Part shown: positions 16,067-26,253 of the stretch, in pieces
Layout of the letters: every line of letters begins with the position of its first letter
Numbering within the stretch: the stretch's first letter is position 1
Origin: Paenibacillus sp. 453mf
GTDB lineage: Bacteria > Bacillota > Bacilli > Paenibacillales > Paenibacillaceae
Assembly (NCBI RefSeq): GCF_900116105.1
Contig: NZ_FPAC01000002.1
Span: 62,001 to 126,000 of the forward strand
Direction of reading: 5' to 3'
DNA: 64,000 nucleotides
Translations under genes and position numbers: made by a program
The notes under the pieces: model-generated
The model's database searches: none
The model's input: the letters and a program-made list of their open reading frames with translations, nothing else
What the model was told of the DNA's origin: nothing

Positions 16067-18496
16067 ATGAATTCGCCTTCCGTAAGCAGTGAGAAGCATG
16101 CGAAGATAAATATTACAGGAATGACCTGTGCTGCTTGCTCTGCCCGCATCGAGAAAGGACTTTCACGCATGGAGGGTGTACGCAGCGCGAATGTTAATCT
16201 CGCATTAGAGCAAGCAACTGTGAGCTATGACCCGGCCGTCCTAGAGGTCAGTGACCTTAGGAGTAAGGTCGAAGCACTTGGGTATGGAACCGTAACGGAA
16301 CGGGTGGATCTGGATATTACAGGGATGACCTGCGCGGCATGTGCTACACGGATTGAAAAAGGACTAAGCCGAATACCTGGAGTGGCTAGTGCCAGTGTTA
16401 ATCTCGCATTGGAAACAGCCCACGTTGAATACGATGCGAGTGAGACCACTCCCCAGGATATGGTCCGTAAGGTAGAACAGCTGGGCTATGGCGCTCTGCT
16501 GCAGAGATCGAAGGAGGATATCACAGAAATCAGACAGAAGGAGATGGCTCGCAAGAAGTGGAAATGGATCATATCTGCTATATTATCAATTCCGTTATTG
16601 TGGGCTATGGTGGGCCACTTCTCGTTCACTTCATGGATGTATGTGCCGGAGCTGTTCATGAATCCTTGGTTTCAGCTCATCCTTGCGACACCGGTTCAGT
16701 TCATTATCGGTTTTCAGTTCTATAAGGGTGCTTATGCAGCTCTTCGCAGCAAGAGTGCGAACATGGATGTACTCGTTGCCCTCGGTACGTCGGCGGCCTA
16801 CTTCTATAGCTTGTATCTGACGATCAACTGGACCATTGAAGGAGGACACCATGGGGCCGAGTTGTATTATGAGACAAGTGCAATTCTGATCACGCTGGTG
16901 CTGGTGGGCAAATGGTTTGAAAGTGTGGCCAAAGGCCGATCCTCCCAGGCCATCCGCAGTCTGATGGAGCTGGCACCGCAGTCGGCATCTGTTATTCGTG
17001 ACGGGCAGGAGATGATCATTCCGGCTACAGATGTTGTCGTATCCGATCTGCTTATTGTAAAGCCCGGTGAGAAGTTTCCTGTGGATGGAATAGTTGAGAA
17101 AGGGAGCTCCTCTGTAGATGAATCTATGCTGAGCGGCGAGAGTCTGCCCGTAGATAAGCAAGTCGGCGATTCCGTTGCGGGGGCGACGATCAATATAAAT
17201 GGAGTGCTGACAGTTAGAGCAACCCGGGTAGGCTCGGATACAGCGCTTGCACAGATTATCAAGGTGGTTGAAGAAGCGCAGGGGTCCAAGGCACCAATAC
17301 AGCGAATCGCTGATGTCATCTCTGGGATCTTTGTTCCTATCGTTGTAGGAATTGCGATTGTGACGTTTGTCGTGTGGTTCTTCTTCGTGGAGCAGGGTCA
17401 ATTCGCGGCGGCTATGGAAAAAGCGATTGCTGTACTCGTTATAGCTTGTCCTTGTGCCCTCGGCTTAGCGACTCCAACCTCCATTATGGCAGGCTCGGGT
17501 CGGGCAGCGGAATACGGCATTCTGTTTAAAGGCGGAGAGCACTTGGAGCATGCTCAGGAGATAGAGACAGTTGTGCTGGACAAGACCGGGACGGTTACAG
17601 AAGGGAAGCCTAAGCTGACGGATGTAATAATGGCTGAAGGCCGATCTGAAGAGGAGCTGTTATCCCTTGTAGGAGCTGCAGAAGCGGCATCGGAGCACCC
17701 ATTGGCAGGTGCGATCGTTACAGGGATCGGAGAGCGAGGCATCGCTGTTCCGGAGGCTGAACGGTTTGAGAATGTGCCGGGCTATGGGGTCAAGGCTGTA
17801 GTACAAGGGCATGAGCTGCTGATCGGCACTCGGAGATTGCTTGATGCACACAAGGTGGATAGTTACTCTGCTGAGAAAGGTATGGAGGAGCTTGAAGCCT
17901 CTGGCAAAACGGCTATGCTCATCGCAGTGGATGGCGTCTATGCGGGAATCATTGCGGTAGCGGATACGATTAAGGACACATCTCGGGCTGCTGTTCAGCG
18001 GCTGAAGGCGATGGGGATTGAAGTCATCATGATGACCGGGGATAACCGGCGTACCGCAGAGGCGGTTGCTGCTGAGGCGGGTATTGACCATGTGCTTGCA
18101 GAGGTATTGCCAGAAGGAAAGGCGGAAGAAATCAAGAAGCTTCAAGCCTCTGGCCAAAAAGTAGCGATGGCAGGCGATGGGATCAACGACGCGCCGGCCC
18201 TGGCGACAGCAGATACCGGCATGGCAATGGGTACAGGTACGGATGTTGCCATGGAGGCAGCAGATGTTACCCTTATGCGTGGCGACCTGAACAGCATTCC
18301 TGATGCCATTCTAATGAGCCGCAAAACGATGGGCAATATTAAGCAGAATCTATTCTGGGCGCTTGGGTACAATGTCATTGGCATTCCCATTGCGGCAGCC
18401 GGATTTCTTGCTCCGTGGCTGGCAGGAGCGGCAATGGCGCTCAGCTCGATCTCTGTTGTGCTCAATGCCTTAAGGCTCCAGCGAATTAAGCTGTAA
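16067..18496 (+). CDS. copA: CopA copper-exporting P1B-type ATPase
   Basis: 809-residue Cu(I)-efflux pump. Two N-terminal metal-binding domains each carry GMTCAAC; then the ATPase core with the actuator loop SGESLPVDK, the membrane copper site [12 protein letters not shown], the phosphorylation motif DKTGTVTEG, and the hinge [10 protein letters not shown]. Eight membrane helices are expected. Exports cytosolic Cu(I) received from CopZ. ATG 16067 with AGGGG 9 bases upstream. Both soft-metal sites and all catalytic motifs are intact. Confidence 0.96.
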   Translation: MNSPSVSSEKHAKINITGMTCAACSARIEKGLSRMEGVRSANVNLALEQATVSYDPAVLEVSDLRSKVEALGYGTVTERVDLDITGMTCAACATRIEKGLSRIPGVASASVNLALETAHVEYDASETTPQDMVRKVEQLGYGALLQRSKEDITEIRQKEMARKKWKWIISAILSIPLLWAMVGHFSFTSWMYVPELFMNPWFQLILATPVQFIIGFQFYKGAYAALRSKSANMDVLVALGTSAAYFYSLYLTINWTIEGGHHGAELYYETSAILITLVLVGKWFESVAKGRSSQAIRSLMELAPQSASVIRDGQEMIIPATDVVVSDLLIVKPGEKFPVDGIVEKGSSSVDESMLSGESLPVDKQVGDSVAGATININGVLTVRATRVGSDTALAQIIKVVEEAQGSKAPIQRIADVISGIFVPIVVGIAIVTFVVWFFFVEQGQFAAAMEKAIAVLVIACPCALGLATPTSIMAGSGRAAEYGILFKGGEHLEHAQEIETVVLDKTGTVTEGKPKLTDVIMAEGRSEEELLSLVGAAEAASEHPLAGAIVTGIGERGIAVPEAERFENVPGYGVKAVVQGHELLIGTRRLLDAHKVDSYSAEKGMEELEASGKTAMLIAVDGVYAGIIAVADTIKDTSRAAVQRLKAMGIEVIMMTGDNRRTAEAVAAEAGIDHVLAEVLPEGKAEEIKKLQASGQKVAMAGDGINDAPALATADTGMAMGTGTDVAMEAADVTLMRGDLNSIPDAILMSRKTMGNIKQNLFWALGYNVIGIPIAAAGFLAPWLAGAAMALSSISVVLNALRLQRIKL

Positions 18497-18507
18497 GTAA
18501 AGATAGA

Positions 18508-18553
18508 AGATACCTGGCATCTCGTTGTGGAGATGGCCAGGTATCTTTTTTTT
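18508..18553 (+). terminator. Terminator after copA
   Basis: AGATACCTGG-CATCTC pairs with GAGATG-CCAGGTATCT and is followed by T9. Confidence 0.93.
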
Positions 18554-18660
18554 TGTTCGCTTAATTGTCACTTTGGAATTTATTTCTCTCTATAGTTGCT
18601 GACGCTGCAGAAGAAACCAATAGATAAGCGAATAGCGGATTCATACCATTTGATCAGTGT

Positions 18661-19629
18661 TCACTTCTTGGCAATGGTTCTGAGCATATCTTTGAACTCT
18701 GTTAATTCCATATCTATGACGAACCGTGAGGTGCCGCTGTCTTTCTGCACAAGCTCTAACTCCTCTGTGCTTGGTTGCGATCCGACAGAGGATACTTTAC
18801 CCTGCTGGACCATGTAATTTCCTTGATAGACTCCAGCAATATAATATGGATCTGAATTCCCGCCTTTTTTTAAAAACAGTATGGCATGGTCACCGCTCGT
18901 TAGCGGTGGATTGTAGCTGTCTTCGGCATGAGCGTTCTCTTGTCCCTGTTTAACACCAGTATAATTCAGTTTAATCTCCTCGCCAGGTGTAACCACGGTT
19001 GTTGAGTAAAGAACATCCTTGACTTCGACCTCATAAGGGTCTGATTGGGCATCTAGGACTTCAATCTCGGCGGCCAGCACGGAATCTGCTAAGAGGTCCT
19101 CGAAGCTGGAATAGGAGACAGCAATGCTCTCGGCAGAGCCAGTTGTGCCAGTTGTTGCTGAGCCTTGCTGTGTGATGAGCTGCTCTTCCACATTCTCTGA
19201 TGCACTGCCGGAGCGGTCTTCTGTCTCGGTCGCGGCCTCCTCCTTATGGGTGGATTGCTCTGAAGATGAGGTGGGAGAAGAGGCCTCTGAGCTGGCATTA
19301 TAGTTGTTTTTTTGATTTGGGGATGTATCGAACTCAGTATCCATGGATTCAGTTTGACTGGTCTCAACTGCTTGATCGGATAAGCTCGCTATATTCTCGG
19401 TAACGGCACCATTAGGTATAATCCACCATACGGAAGCGAGCACCGCTCCGCTGATACCAAGAGTGAGCAGCATACGTCTCCACTGCCAAGGGCGGGGTTT
19501 ATGCTGAGAATGAGGAGTCAGATTCTGTACCGTTTGGATGACTCGCTGCTTGTGCTCTTCTGTAAAAGGTTCCTCCTTAAAAGGCCCCTTTTTCAATCGC
19601 TCCTGCCAGTGTTCATGTTGATCGGTCAT
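18661..19629 (-). CDS. Membrane anti-sigma factor-like protein
   Basis: 322 residues: a cytoplasmic N-terminus of about 50 residues (EHWQERLKKGPFKEEPFTEEHKQRV...), one membrane helix (LLTLGISGAVLASVWWI), a long low-complexity Ser/Thr/Glu/Gln-rich linker and an outer C-terminal domain (about 165-310). The N-terminus lacks the His-Cys-Cys zinc motif of ZAS anti-sigmas. Its start overlaps the upstream sigma gene by four bases (ATGA), the standard arrangement for an ECF sigma and its membrane anchor. Role as anti-sigma factor is inferred from this layout. Confidence 0.78.
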   Translation of the reverse strand: MTDQHEHWQERLKKGPFKEEPFTEEHKQRVIQTVQNLTPHSQHKPRPWQWRRMLLTLGISGAVLASVWWIIPNGAVTENIASLSDQAVETSQTESMDTEFDTSPNQKNNYNASSEASSPTSSSEQSTHKEEAATETEDRSGSASENVEEQLITQQGSATTGTTGSAESIAVSYSSFEDLLADSVLAAEIEVLDAQSDPYEVEVKDVLYSTTVVTPGEEIKLNYTGVKQGQENAHAEDSYNPPLTSGDHAILFLKKGGNSDPYYIAGVYQGNYMVQQGKVSSVGSQPSTEELELVQKDSGTSRFVIDMELTEFKDMLRTIAKK

Positions 19630-20174
19630 TCTTCGAGCCTCCTTAATTCTTTTTGTGCCTTTTGCTTGGCGCGGGACAGCCTGGATTTAACGGTGCCTTC
19701 CGAGATGCTCAGCAGCTCTGCCATCTCTTTTATTTTCATATCGTACTTTAGTGACAGCACAAGAACCTCCCTGAATTTGTCAGGAAGCTCCATGATGATG
19801 TCCCATATCGCATCGGCATATTGCTGTTCCATAACCTCAGTCTCCGCAGAAGGCATGGTGCTTGTACTGAGCTTTGCGGCGCTGCTGCCTTCCGCCGAAT
19901 AATCCAGTGAAGAGACCCGCCCTCCAAGCAGGCCTTGTTTGAAGAAGCGGGATCTTCGATAGGAAAAAGCGGTATTTCTCGTAATCGTAAATAGCCATGT
20001 CTTCGTAGAGGCGTCTCCGCGAAATGTATGCAGCCCCTGATAGACCTTAATAAAGACCTCTTGGGAGATATCGTCTGCGTGATCCCGGTTCCTCGTTAAA
20101 AAATAGGCGTAATTCCAAACGTCGTTGCCATACTCGTCCATGAGTTTATATAAAATCTGATGATCTGACTCCAA
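19626..20174 (-). CDS. ECF-type RNA polymerase sigma factor
   Basis: Region 2 (LMDEYGNDVWNYAYFLTRNRDHADDISQEVFIKVYQ and STKTWLFTITRN) and region 4 (LPDKFREVLVLSLKYDMKIKEMAELLSISEGTVKSRLSRAK) are clear. I choose TTG 20174, giving about 182 residues, because it has AGAGAGGTG 6-8 bases upstream and because a probable ECF promoter at 20196-20223 would start transcription near 20188, downstream of the in-frame ATG at 20195. Longer starts back to 20348 lack a ribosome binding site. Co-transcribed and coupled with the anti-sigma gene. Confidence 0.88.
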   Translation of the reverse strand: MESDHQILYKLMDEYGNDVWNYAYFLTRNRDHADDISQEVFIKVYQGLHTFRGDASTKTWLFTITRNTAFSYRRSRFFKQGLLGGRVSSLDYSAEGSSAAKLSTSTMPSAETEVMEQQYADAIWDIIMELPDKFREVLVLSLKYDMKIKEMAELLSISEGTVKSRLSRAKQKAQKELRRLEE

Positions 20175-20537
20175 GTGCGTCACCTCTCTTACCATTAGAC
20201 TTAGGAACAGCGCAAAAAGTTCCTTGTGCTCCTGGGTGCTCCTGTATTGCCTTCCACGCTCCGGGTTGTTTTGGGATGCGAGGCATGTCCTTGAAGTGTA
20301 ATCAGAGCATCCATAGCCAAAAGTCGCTCTGAATGCAAAAACACTCACTGGGTATGGGGAGATCTCAAGGGCAATACTTGCCCCTGTTTATTTTCATTTT
20401 ATTATTGCAAGTGGGTAAGAATATAGGGAGATATATGGAAAAAGACAAGAATCAAGGAGTGATTGATAGAAGCTCAGTGAAAGAGTAGACTTAATCCGTA
20501 AAGTAATTGTTATTTTAGAGAACGGAGTGAAAGAAGC
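20175..20537. other. Intergenic region between ECF sigma and nitroreductase
   Basis: About 360 bases. It holds the ECF promoter at its left end and an AT-rich promoter region for the nitroreductase at its right end; nothing else was recognised. An open frame runs on upstream of the sigma start here but has no plausible start site. Confidence 0.6.
20196..20223 (-). promoter_or_regulatory. Probable autoregulatory ECF sigma promoter
   Basis: On the minus strand GGAACT, 16 bases, AGTCTA. This resembles ECF -35 (GGAAC/TGAAAC) and -10 (CGTC-like) elements with the usual spacing. It would start transcription about 14 bases before TTG 20174. Confidence 0.55.
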
Positions 20538-21281
20538 GTGAATGATACAATCAATCTCTTGATGAACCATCGTTCGATCCGTAAATACAAAAACGAACCT
20601 GTCACCGATGAGCAGCTAAATACGATCATCGCTGCGGCTCAGATGGCTTCTTCATCCAGTAATGTGCAAGCCTACAGCGTTATCGCAGTCACAGATCCAG
20701 GATTGAAAGATGAGCTTGCTTCCCTTGCCGGCAACCAGGCATATATTCAGGAGTGCCCGGTCTTCCTCGTCTGGTGTGCAGATCTGTACCGTCTTCGCGA
20801 AGCGGCCGCTTCGCAGGCAGCTGGCGAAGAGACCTATGAGGATACGACAGAGAATTATACAGTGGCGACCATTGACGTCGCGCTTGCTGCACAAAATGCT
20901 GCGATTGCAGCAGAGTCGCTCGGACTGGGTATCGTATATATTGGGGGCATTCGCAATCAAATTGGCGAGGTCGCAGAACGGCTGGGTCTTCCTGAGCTGG
21001 TCTACCCGGTATTCGGCATGTGTCTTGGTGTTCCGGATCAGGAGCCGCTGCTTCGGCCGCGTCTGCCACTGCCTGCGGTGCTTCACAGGAACGGATACGA
21101 CCGTGAAGAGACGACGGCACAGGTCAAGGAATACGACAAGACTCTATCGTCTTATATGCAAGAACGTTCATCCGGTAAACAGACCGCAACTTGGTCTGAA
21201 ATGATGGCGAAGCGTCTGACTCAGCCGGCGCGATTGCAGCTGAAGCCGTTTCTTGAAAGCAAGGGCTTCATGAAGCGTTAA
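20538..21281 (+). CDS. NfsA/NfrA-type NADPH-dependent FMN nitroreductase
   Basis: 247-residue flavoprotein of the oxygen-insensitive nitroreductase/FMN reductase family. Family signatures are the N-terminal LLMNHRSIRKYKNEPVTDEQL, ASSSSNVQAYSVI (FMN phosphate binding), ESLGLGIVYIGGIRN and the MCLGVPDQEPLLRPRLPLPAVLH block typical of NfsA/NfrA1. Likely reduces quinones, nitro compounds or flavin using NADPH. Starts at GTG 20538 with GGAG about 12 bases upstream. Single gene. Confidence 0.9.
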   Translation: MNDTINLLMNHRSIRKYKNEPVTDEQLNTIIAAAQMASSSSNVQAYSVIAVTDPGLKDELASLAGNQAYIQECPVFLVWCADLYRLREAAASQAAGEETYEDTTENYTVATIDVALAAQNAAIAAESLGLGIVYIGGIRNQIGEVAERLGLPELVYPVFGMCLGVPDQEPLLRPRLPLPAVLHRNGYDREETTAQVKEYDKTLSSYMQERSSGKQTATWSEMMAKRLTQPARLQLKPFLESKGFMKR

Positions 21282-21344
21282 GTGAACGATCGAGCGATTC
21301 ATAATAATGAACTATTCTTATAACGAGCAATTCATAAAAGAAGC

Positions 21345-21384
21345 AAAGACACCGTCCAAATAAAAACTGGACGGTGTCTTTTAT
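21345..21384 (+). terminator. Terminator after the nitroreductase gene
   Basis: Perfect 14-bp stem (21345-21358 with 21368-21381) and a T-rich tail. Confidence 0.92.
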
Positions 21385-21463
21385 AATGGGAAGTTCTTTA
21401 GTGGCTAGAGCTATTTCCTTAGTAAATAGGAGTGCTCCAATAGCTCAATAACCGCTTACTGTG

Positions 21464-22408
21464 CTATTTATGAAATCTCCCCCGGAACTGGCTGGGTGAT
21501 TCATCCGTCCAGCGCTTGTATTGCCTGCTGAAATGAGCAATGTTCTTATAACCCAGCTTCATGGAAATCTCCTCGATGGATAGATCGGGGTCCATCAGCA
21601 GCAGCTTGGCTTTTTTTAGAATTAACATGGACATATACTGTCTCGGCGATAAGCCAAAAGCACGGGAGAACATTCGATTTACCGAAGATGTGCTATAGCC
21701 GACCTCCTGAGCAATGGACTCTACGGTCTCATGAGCGAGTGTCTCCCCATCCTCATTTTCAATATCTCCCACCATCTGTTCCAGCCTGGAGGCCACATAA
21801 GATGCAGTTGGGTTAATCTGCGAAGGCGTACTGTGTTCTTCCTGGGACAGCACATGACTGAGCGCTCCAAACAGCTCGAACAAGGCCGAGAGGATCATCA
21901 TCCGTGATTGTACACGTACACCAGCTTCATCAAGGGTCAGCAGAATCAGTTTGTCCAGTGCAGGCCGGATCTGCTTGCTGAGTTCACTTCCCGCCTCAAA
22001 GAATGGCCTGCTTCTGGCACATAGCAGCTCTCTAAATGCGGGCTCATCCACATCAAAATGAATGCAGTAATAGGTCATCCCTTGAGGAGAAGCCGCGCAG
22101 CTCTCGTGCTCTTCACCGGGAATTAGCAGCATCAGGTCGCCAGGCTGCTGAAGGTAAGGCTGTCCATTAGCCCTCATCCGCTGTGATCCGGACAGGACGA
22201 GATTGACCTCGAAAAAGGGATGCGTATGAGCAGGGTAACTCCAATCGGAGTCTACCGTACGGTAGTGGGCGGCAAAGACACGAAATGTAGAGTTCATATC
22301 AGGCAGCATAAATTCCGTGCGCTTGTGCTCGTCTTGATTAAGCTCTCCTCCAGGAAATTTCAACCGATGAATGGGCTGTTCATTTTTACGTTCGTTTCTA
22401 TTGTTCAC
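21464..22408 (-). CDS. AraC-family transcriptional regulator
   Basis: 314 residues: an N-terminal cupin-like effector domain (HTHPFFEVNLVLSG, PGDLMLLIPGEEHES) and a C-terminal double helix-turn-helix (VESIAQEVGYSTSSVNRMFSRAFGLSPRQYMSMLILKKAKLLL and SIEEISMKLGYKNIAHFSRQYKRW). GTG 22408 has GAAGGTG 8 bases upstream. Divergent from the GH43 beta-xylosidase gene, with which it shares a 215-base promoter region, so it is the likely local activator responding to a pentose or xylo-oligosaccharide. Confidence 0.88.
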   Translation of the reverse strand: MNNRNERKNEQPIHRLKFPGGELNQDEHKRTEFMLPDMNSTFRVFAAHYRTVDSDWSYPAHTHPFFEVNLVLSGSQRMRANGQPYLQQPGDLMLLIPGEEHESCAASPQGMTYYCIHFDVDEPAFRELLCARSRPFFEAGSELSKQIRPALDKLILLTLDEAGVRVQSRMMILSALFELFGALSHVLSQEEHSTPSQINPTASYVASRLEQMVGDIENEDGETLAHETVESIAQEVGYSTSSVNRMFSRAFGLSPRQYMSMLILKKAKLLLMDPDLSIEEISMKLGYKNIAHFSRQYKRWTDESPSQFRGRFHK

Positions 22409-22623
22409 GATGGATTCACCTTCTTAACCCTTCTTATTGATCTGCTTTTTATTTGCTTGATTTGGATAAATTGTGACTTCTTCTGGATATGGGTAAACGC
22501 AATAAACCTTGCTATGATTATAGTATACTACTAAAAATATACGGGGTATATCATGCTGAATAAGTTGGGTAAATGATGGTCAAAGGAACAATAGCATGAA
22601 CCGTAATGAGAAGGAGCATATTG

Positions 22624-24237
22624 ATGGCTACGATTCAGAACCCGATCTTAACAGGATTTAACCCGGACCCAAGCATTTGCCGTGCCGGGGACGACTATTA
22701 TATTGCAGTTTCGACGTTCGAGTGGTTCCCAGGTGTGGGTATCTATCATTCAAGAGATCTTAAGAATTGGAGACTTGTATCAAGACCCCTTAATCGCTTG
22801 AGTCAGCTGAATATGATGGGTAATCCCGACTCGGGCGGGATATGGGCGCCAGCTTTGTCCTATCATGATGACAAGTTCTGGCTCATTTATACGGATGTCA
22901 AAGTAACAGAGGGGCAATGGAAGGATTCCCACAACTATTTGGTAACCTGCGATACGATTGACGGGGAGTGGTCTGAGCCGATCCACTTGAACAGCTCCGG
23001 ATTTGACCCGTCCTTGTTCCATGATGAGGATGGAAGGAAGTATCTGGTAAACATGGTGTGGGACCAGCGCGTCGGAAATCATCCGTTCTACGGCATTGCG
23101 CTTCAGGAATATGATCCTGAACAGCAGAAGCTTATCGGCACATCAGAGATCATCTTCAAGGGAACCGACATTAAGTTGACGGAAGCTCCGCATTTATACA
23201 AAATTGACGGCACTTACTTCCTGCTCACGGCAGAAGGCGGAACGAAGTATGATCACTGTTCAACGCTTGCCCGCTCGAAAGACCTGCGTGGTCCATATGA
23301 AGTACACCCGGAGAATCCGCTTATATCTTCCTTTGCTCATCCGCGCAATCCTTTGCAGAAGGCAGGACATTCCTCCATTGTGCATACCCATACGGATGAA
23401 TGGTTCCTGATTCATCTAACCGGCAGACCACTCTCTAGAGAAGGACAGCCGCTGCTCGATCCAAGAGGATACTGTCCGCTCGGCCGCGAAACAGCGATAC
23501 AGCGTTTGGAATGGAGAGATGGATGGCCTTATGTGGTCGGCGGTAACCAGCCGTCGCTTCAAATTGAAGGGCCGAAGATGGAAGAAGTCGTTTGGGGTCC
23601 GGACTTCCCGGAGAAGGACGATTTTGACAGCGAGGTGCTGAACCTGAATTTCCAGAGCCTGCGCATTCCGCTTGGAAGCGAGGTTATGTCACTCACAGAT
23701 TGCCCGGGTCACTTGAGACTGTATGGCAAAGAGTCGTTCACGTCCAAGTTTACACAGGCATTTATCGCTAGACGCTGGCAGCACTTCCGGTTCACCGCAG
23801 AAACCAAGGTGGCATTTAACCCGACGACATTCCAGCAGTCTGCAGGCCTTAGCAATTACTACAACACACAGAACTGGACTTCCTGCCAGATCACTTGGCA
23901 TGAAGAGAAGGGAAGAATACTGGAGCTGGTCGCTTGCGACAACTTCTCATTCTCCCAGCCTTTGCTGGGTAATGAAATTGTCATTCCAGATGAGGCAGAA
24001 TACGTATACCTGCGTGTTGATGTGAAGTACGACATTTACGAGTATTCCTACTCTTGGGATGGACAGGACTGGACGACAATTCCGGTGCAATTCCAATCTC
24101 ATAAGCTGTCCGATGATTATATCCAAGGGGGCGGCTTCTTCACGGGAGCATTTGTCGGTATGCGCAGTCAGGATACATCCGGACATAGCCTGCCGGCGGA
24201 TTTTGATTACTTTATCTACAAGAGCAACGAAGCTTAA
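22624..24237 (+). CDS. xynB: GH43 beta-xylosidase
   Basis: 537-residue intracellular exo-acting beta-1,4-xylosidase (possibly with arabinofuranosidase activity). The five-bladed propeller catalytic triad is in register with characterised GH43 xylosidases: Asp15 (GFNPDPS), Asp128 (SGFDPSLF) and Glu187 (LTEAPHLY). The C-terminal beta-sandwich from about residue 320 is the GH43 accessory domain. No signal peptide, so it works on imported oligomers. ATG 22624 follows AAGGAG by 8 bases; an ATG at 22606 lies upstream of that site. Sits beside the ABC importer that would supply its substrate. Confidence 0.94.
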   Translation: MATIQNPILTGFNPDPSICRAGDDYYIAVSTFEWFPGVGIYHSRDLKNWRLVSRPLNRLSQLNMMGNPDSGGIWAPALSYHDDKFWLIYTDVKVTEGQWKDSHNYLVTCDTIDGEWSEPIHLNSSGFDPSLFHDEDGRKYLVNMVWDQRVGNHPFYGIALQEYDPEQQKLIGTSEIIFKGTDIKLTEAPHLYKIDGTYFLLTAEGGTKYDHCSTLARSKDLRGPYEVHPENPLISSFAHPRNPLQKAGHSSIVHTHTDEWFLIHLTGRPLSREGQPLLDPRGYCPLGRETAIQRLEWRDGWPYVVGGNQPSLQIEGPKMEEVVWGPDFPEKDDFDSEVLNLNFQSLRIPLGSEVMSLTDCPGHLRLYGKESFTSKFTQAFIARRWQHFRFTAETKVAFNPTTFQQSAGLSNYYNTQNWTSCQITWHEEKGRILELVACDNFSFSQPLLGNEIVIPDEAEYVYLRVDVKYDIYEYSYSWDGQDWTTIPVQFQSHKLSDDYIQGGGFFTGAFVGMRSQDTSGHSLPADFDYFIYKSNEA

Positions 24238-24256
24238 TTCAAGATTCGAGCCATAG

Positions 24257-24317
24257 AAAAGCTCCGAACACCTCGCACGGGATGGACTCCCGTGCTGAAG
24301 GGTTCGGAGCTTTTTTC
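24257..24317. terminator. Bidirectional terminator between GH43 and the ABC importer
   Basis: AAAAGCTCCGAAC (24257-24269) pairs with GTTCGGAGCTTTT (24302-24314), with an inner GCACGGG/CCCGTGC hairpin; A-run and T-run on either side. Confidence 0.92.
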
Positions 24318-24386
24318 AATACAACAGCACATTAGGCGGCGGGTTAACTACGGAGAGCGTAGAATGATAATGGCTTATACAAGCTG

Positions 24387-25265
24387 TTACCCCTTAACTG
24401 CTCCTGCCGCCATCCCCTCAACGATTCGGTCGCTAAGGAACATGTAGGCAACGAGGATGGGCAGAATGCTGATCATCAGTGTTGCGCCGATGGCTCCCCA
24501 ATCTGTCGTGTATTGTCCAATAAAGTTCTGGACTCCCACAGTAAGCGTCTTGTAATGATCTGAACTAATGAACGTATTTACGAATATGAACTCATTCCAG
24601 TTATAGATCATGTTAATAATGCCTGTCGTTGCAATGACCGAGCTTGTCATTGGCAGCACGATGCGGAAGAACATGCGGTTCACGCTGCAGCCGTCAATGA
24701 TGGCCGCTTCTTCTACTTCCTTGGGAAGTGCATAGTAGAAGCCTAACAGAATCATGATGGTAATTGGCATATTGAATGCGACGTAGGAGAGAACCAGTGA
24801 CAGCGGATGATCGGTTAAACCGACCTTGTTGAACATGCTGAACAACGGAATCAGCGTAGAGTGAACGGGAATCATCATGGCAACCATGAATAGGCCGAGC
24901 ACGAGAGAGCTGCCTTTCCATTTCATCCGTGTAATGGCGAAGGTCACCAGGCTTCCAAGCACGACCGTGATGACTGTTGCCGCAACCGTTATCCATACAC
25001 TGTTGAAGAAATAAACGTCGATATTGCCTGCATTCCATACCTTTGCGTAGTTTTCCCACTTCGGATTCGCCGGAAGGGATAGGGGAGGCAGGTTGAATAC
25101 CTCCTGGTTATTTTTAAGCGAGAAGAGCAGCAGCCATAGCAGCGGAAACAGCTGAAATGCGGCCACGCCGATGAGAATAATGTACAGCAGCGCATAACCG
25201 ATTTTTCTCAGCATACTGGACCCGGACTTCGCGGCTCCGCCAATCTGAGCAGAAGTGTGCATCAT
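24387..25265 (-). CDS. CUT1 sugar ABC transporter permease (MalG-like)
   Basis: 292-residue permease with six membrane helices and the EAA loop EEAAIIDGCSVNRMFFRIVLPM. Ends VEGMAAGAVKG, the usual MalG-family tail. AAGGAGG lies 8 bases before ATG 25265, and the preceding permease stops 13 bases upstream. Third gene of the importer; with the xylosidase nearby a xylo-oligosaccharide substrate is likely. No ATPase is encoded here, so a shared MsmX/MsiK-type ATPase elsewhere is expected. Confidence 0.9.
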   Translation of the reverse strand: MMHTSAQIGGAAKSGSSMLRKIGYALLYIILIGVAAFQLFPLLWLLLFSLKNNQEVFNLPPLSLPANPKWENYAKVWNAGNIDVYFFNSVWITVAATVITVVLGSLVTFAITRMKWKGSSLVLGLFMVAMMIPVHSTLIPLFSMFNKVGLTDHPLSLVLSYVAFNMPITIMILLGFYYALPKEVEEAAIIDGCSVNRMFFRIVLPMTSSVIATTGIINMIYNWNEFIFVNTFISSDHYKTLTVGVQNFIGQYTTDWGAIGATLMISILPILVAYMFLSDRIVEGMAAGAVKG

Positions 25266-25278
25266 GAAGGTTACCTCC

Positions 25279-26160
25279 TTATGAGTATTGAATCGTATCT
25301 TTCGTCGCTGTCAGTTTGCGAATGATCCAGGTCACGACAAGACAAATAATAAGCAGGAAGAAGCCTATGGCGCTGCCGTAGCCGAAGTCATAGGATTTGA
25401 ACGCCTCACTGTACATATAGGAGGCCATAACTTCACTTGAACCATTGGGTCCGCCGCCTGTCATAACATAGATCAAATCGAAATATTTAAGTGAACCGAC
25501 AAGAGAGAGCACGATGGTAACCTTGATGACTTCCATAATGAGTGGAAGCTTAATTCTCAGCGCAATCTGGATTCCTGTAGCACCGTCAATCTTGGCTGCT
25601 TCTTCAAGTGACGTGGGAATATTCTTCAGTGCAGAGTAGTAGATCAAAATATAGAAACCAGCATACTGCCACAGAATCGGGATGAAGAGCGCAATCAGTA
25701 CAAGTGAAGGCTCTGCCAGCCATGCAGGAGGGTTATCAATGCCTATAGAGGTCAAGAAGCTGTTAATGACCCCGTTTGTTGGATGGTACATCCGAAGCCA
25801 TAGCTGCGCGATTGCAACAGAGGACAGGAGCATCGGAACAAGATAAATTTTGCGGAACAGATTGGCTCCTTTGATGCGTCCTGCCACGACCATTGCTACT
25901 GCCAAATAGATAAGGAGGCTCAGGCCGGAGAATATCGCAAGCAGCAGGGAGTGCCAGGCACTGTCCCAAAAAGTTTTATCCTGAAGCAGATTCGCATAAT
26001 TATCGAATCCAATAAATTTCATGGCACCGATGCCGTTCCATTCATGCAGGCCGTAATAGCCGGTCAAGATGATCGGAATATATACAAGAGTCAAGATCAG
26101 CAGCAGGGCTGGAAGCACGTATAGTGCAATGATTTTCTTGTTAGACATCACTTTGTCCAT
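25279..26160 (-). CDS. CUT1 sugar ABC transporter permease (MalF-like)
   Basis: 293 residues with six membrane helices and the EAA loop LEEAAKIDGATGIQIALRIKLPLI. ATG 26160 has AAAGGAG 10 bases upstream; a TTG at 26169 is too near it. Second gene of the importer, forming the channel with the downstream MalG-like protein. Confidence 0.9.
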   Translation of the reverse strand: MDKVMSNKKIIALYVLPALLLILTLVYIPIILTGYYGLHEWNGIGAMKFIGFDNYANLLQDKTFWDSAWHSLLLAIFSGLSLLIYLAVAMVVAGRIKGANLFRKIYLVPMLLSSVAIAQLWLRMYHPTNGVINSFLTSIGIDNPPAWLAEPSLVLIALFIPILWQYAGFYILIYYSALKNIPTSLEEAAKIDGATGIQIALRIKLPLIMEVIKVTIVLSLVGSLKYFDLIYVMTGGGPNGSSEVMASYMYSEAFKSYDFGYGSAIGFFLLIICLVVTWIIRKLTATKDTIQYS

Positions 26161-26253
26161 AGGAATCAAACTCCTTTCCGTTATATAACGAGCTGACCCG
26201 GTACAGGACCGGGTCAGTTCACCTGTTATGTGATTATTCTGAGCTGTGTTTGG

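Noticed and set aside
20175..20348. N-terminal extension of the ECF sigma factor
   Set aside because: The extra residues do not resemble sigma factors, there is no ribosome binding site, and the likely promoter lies within it.
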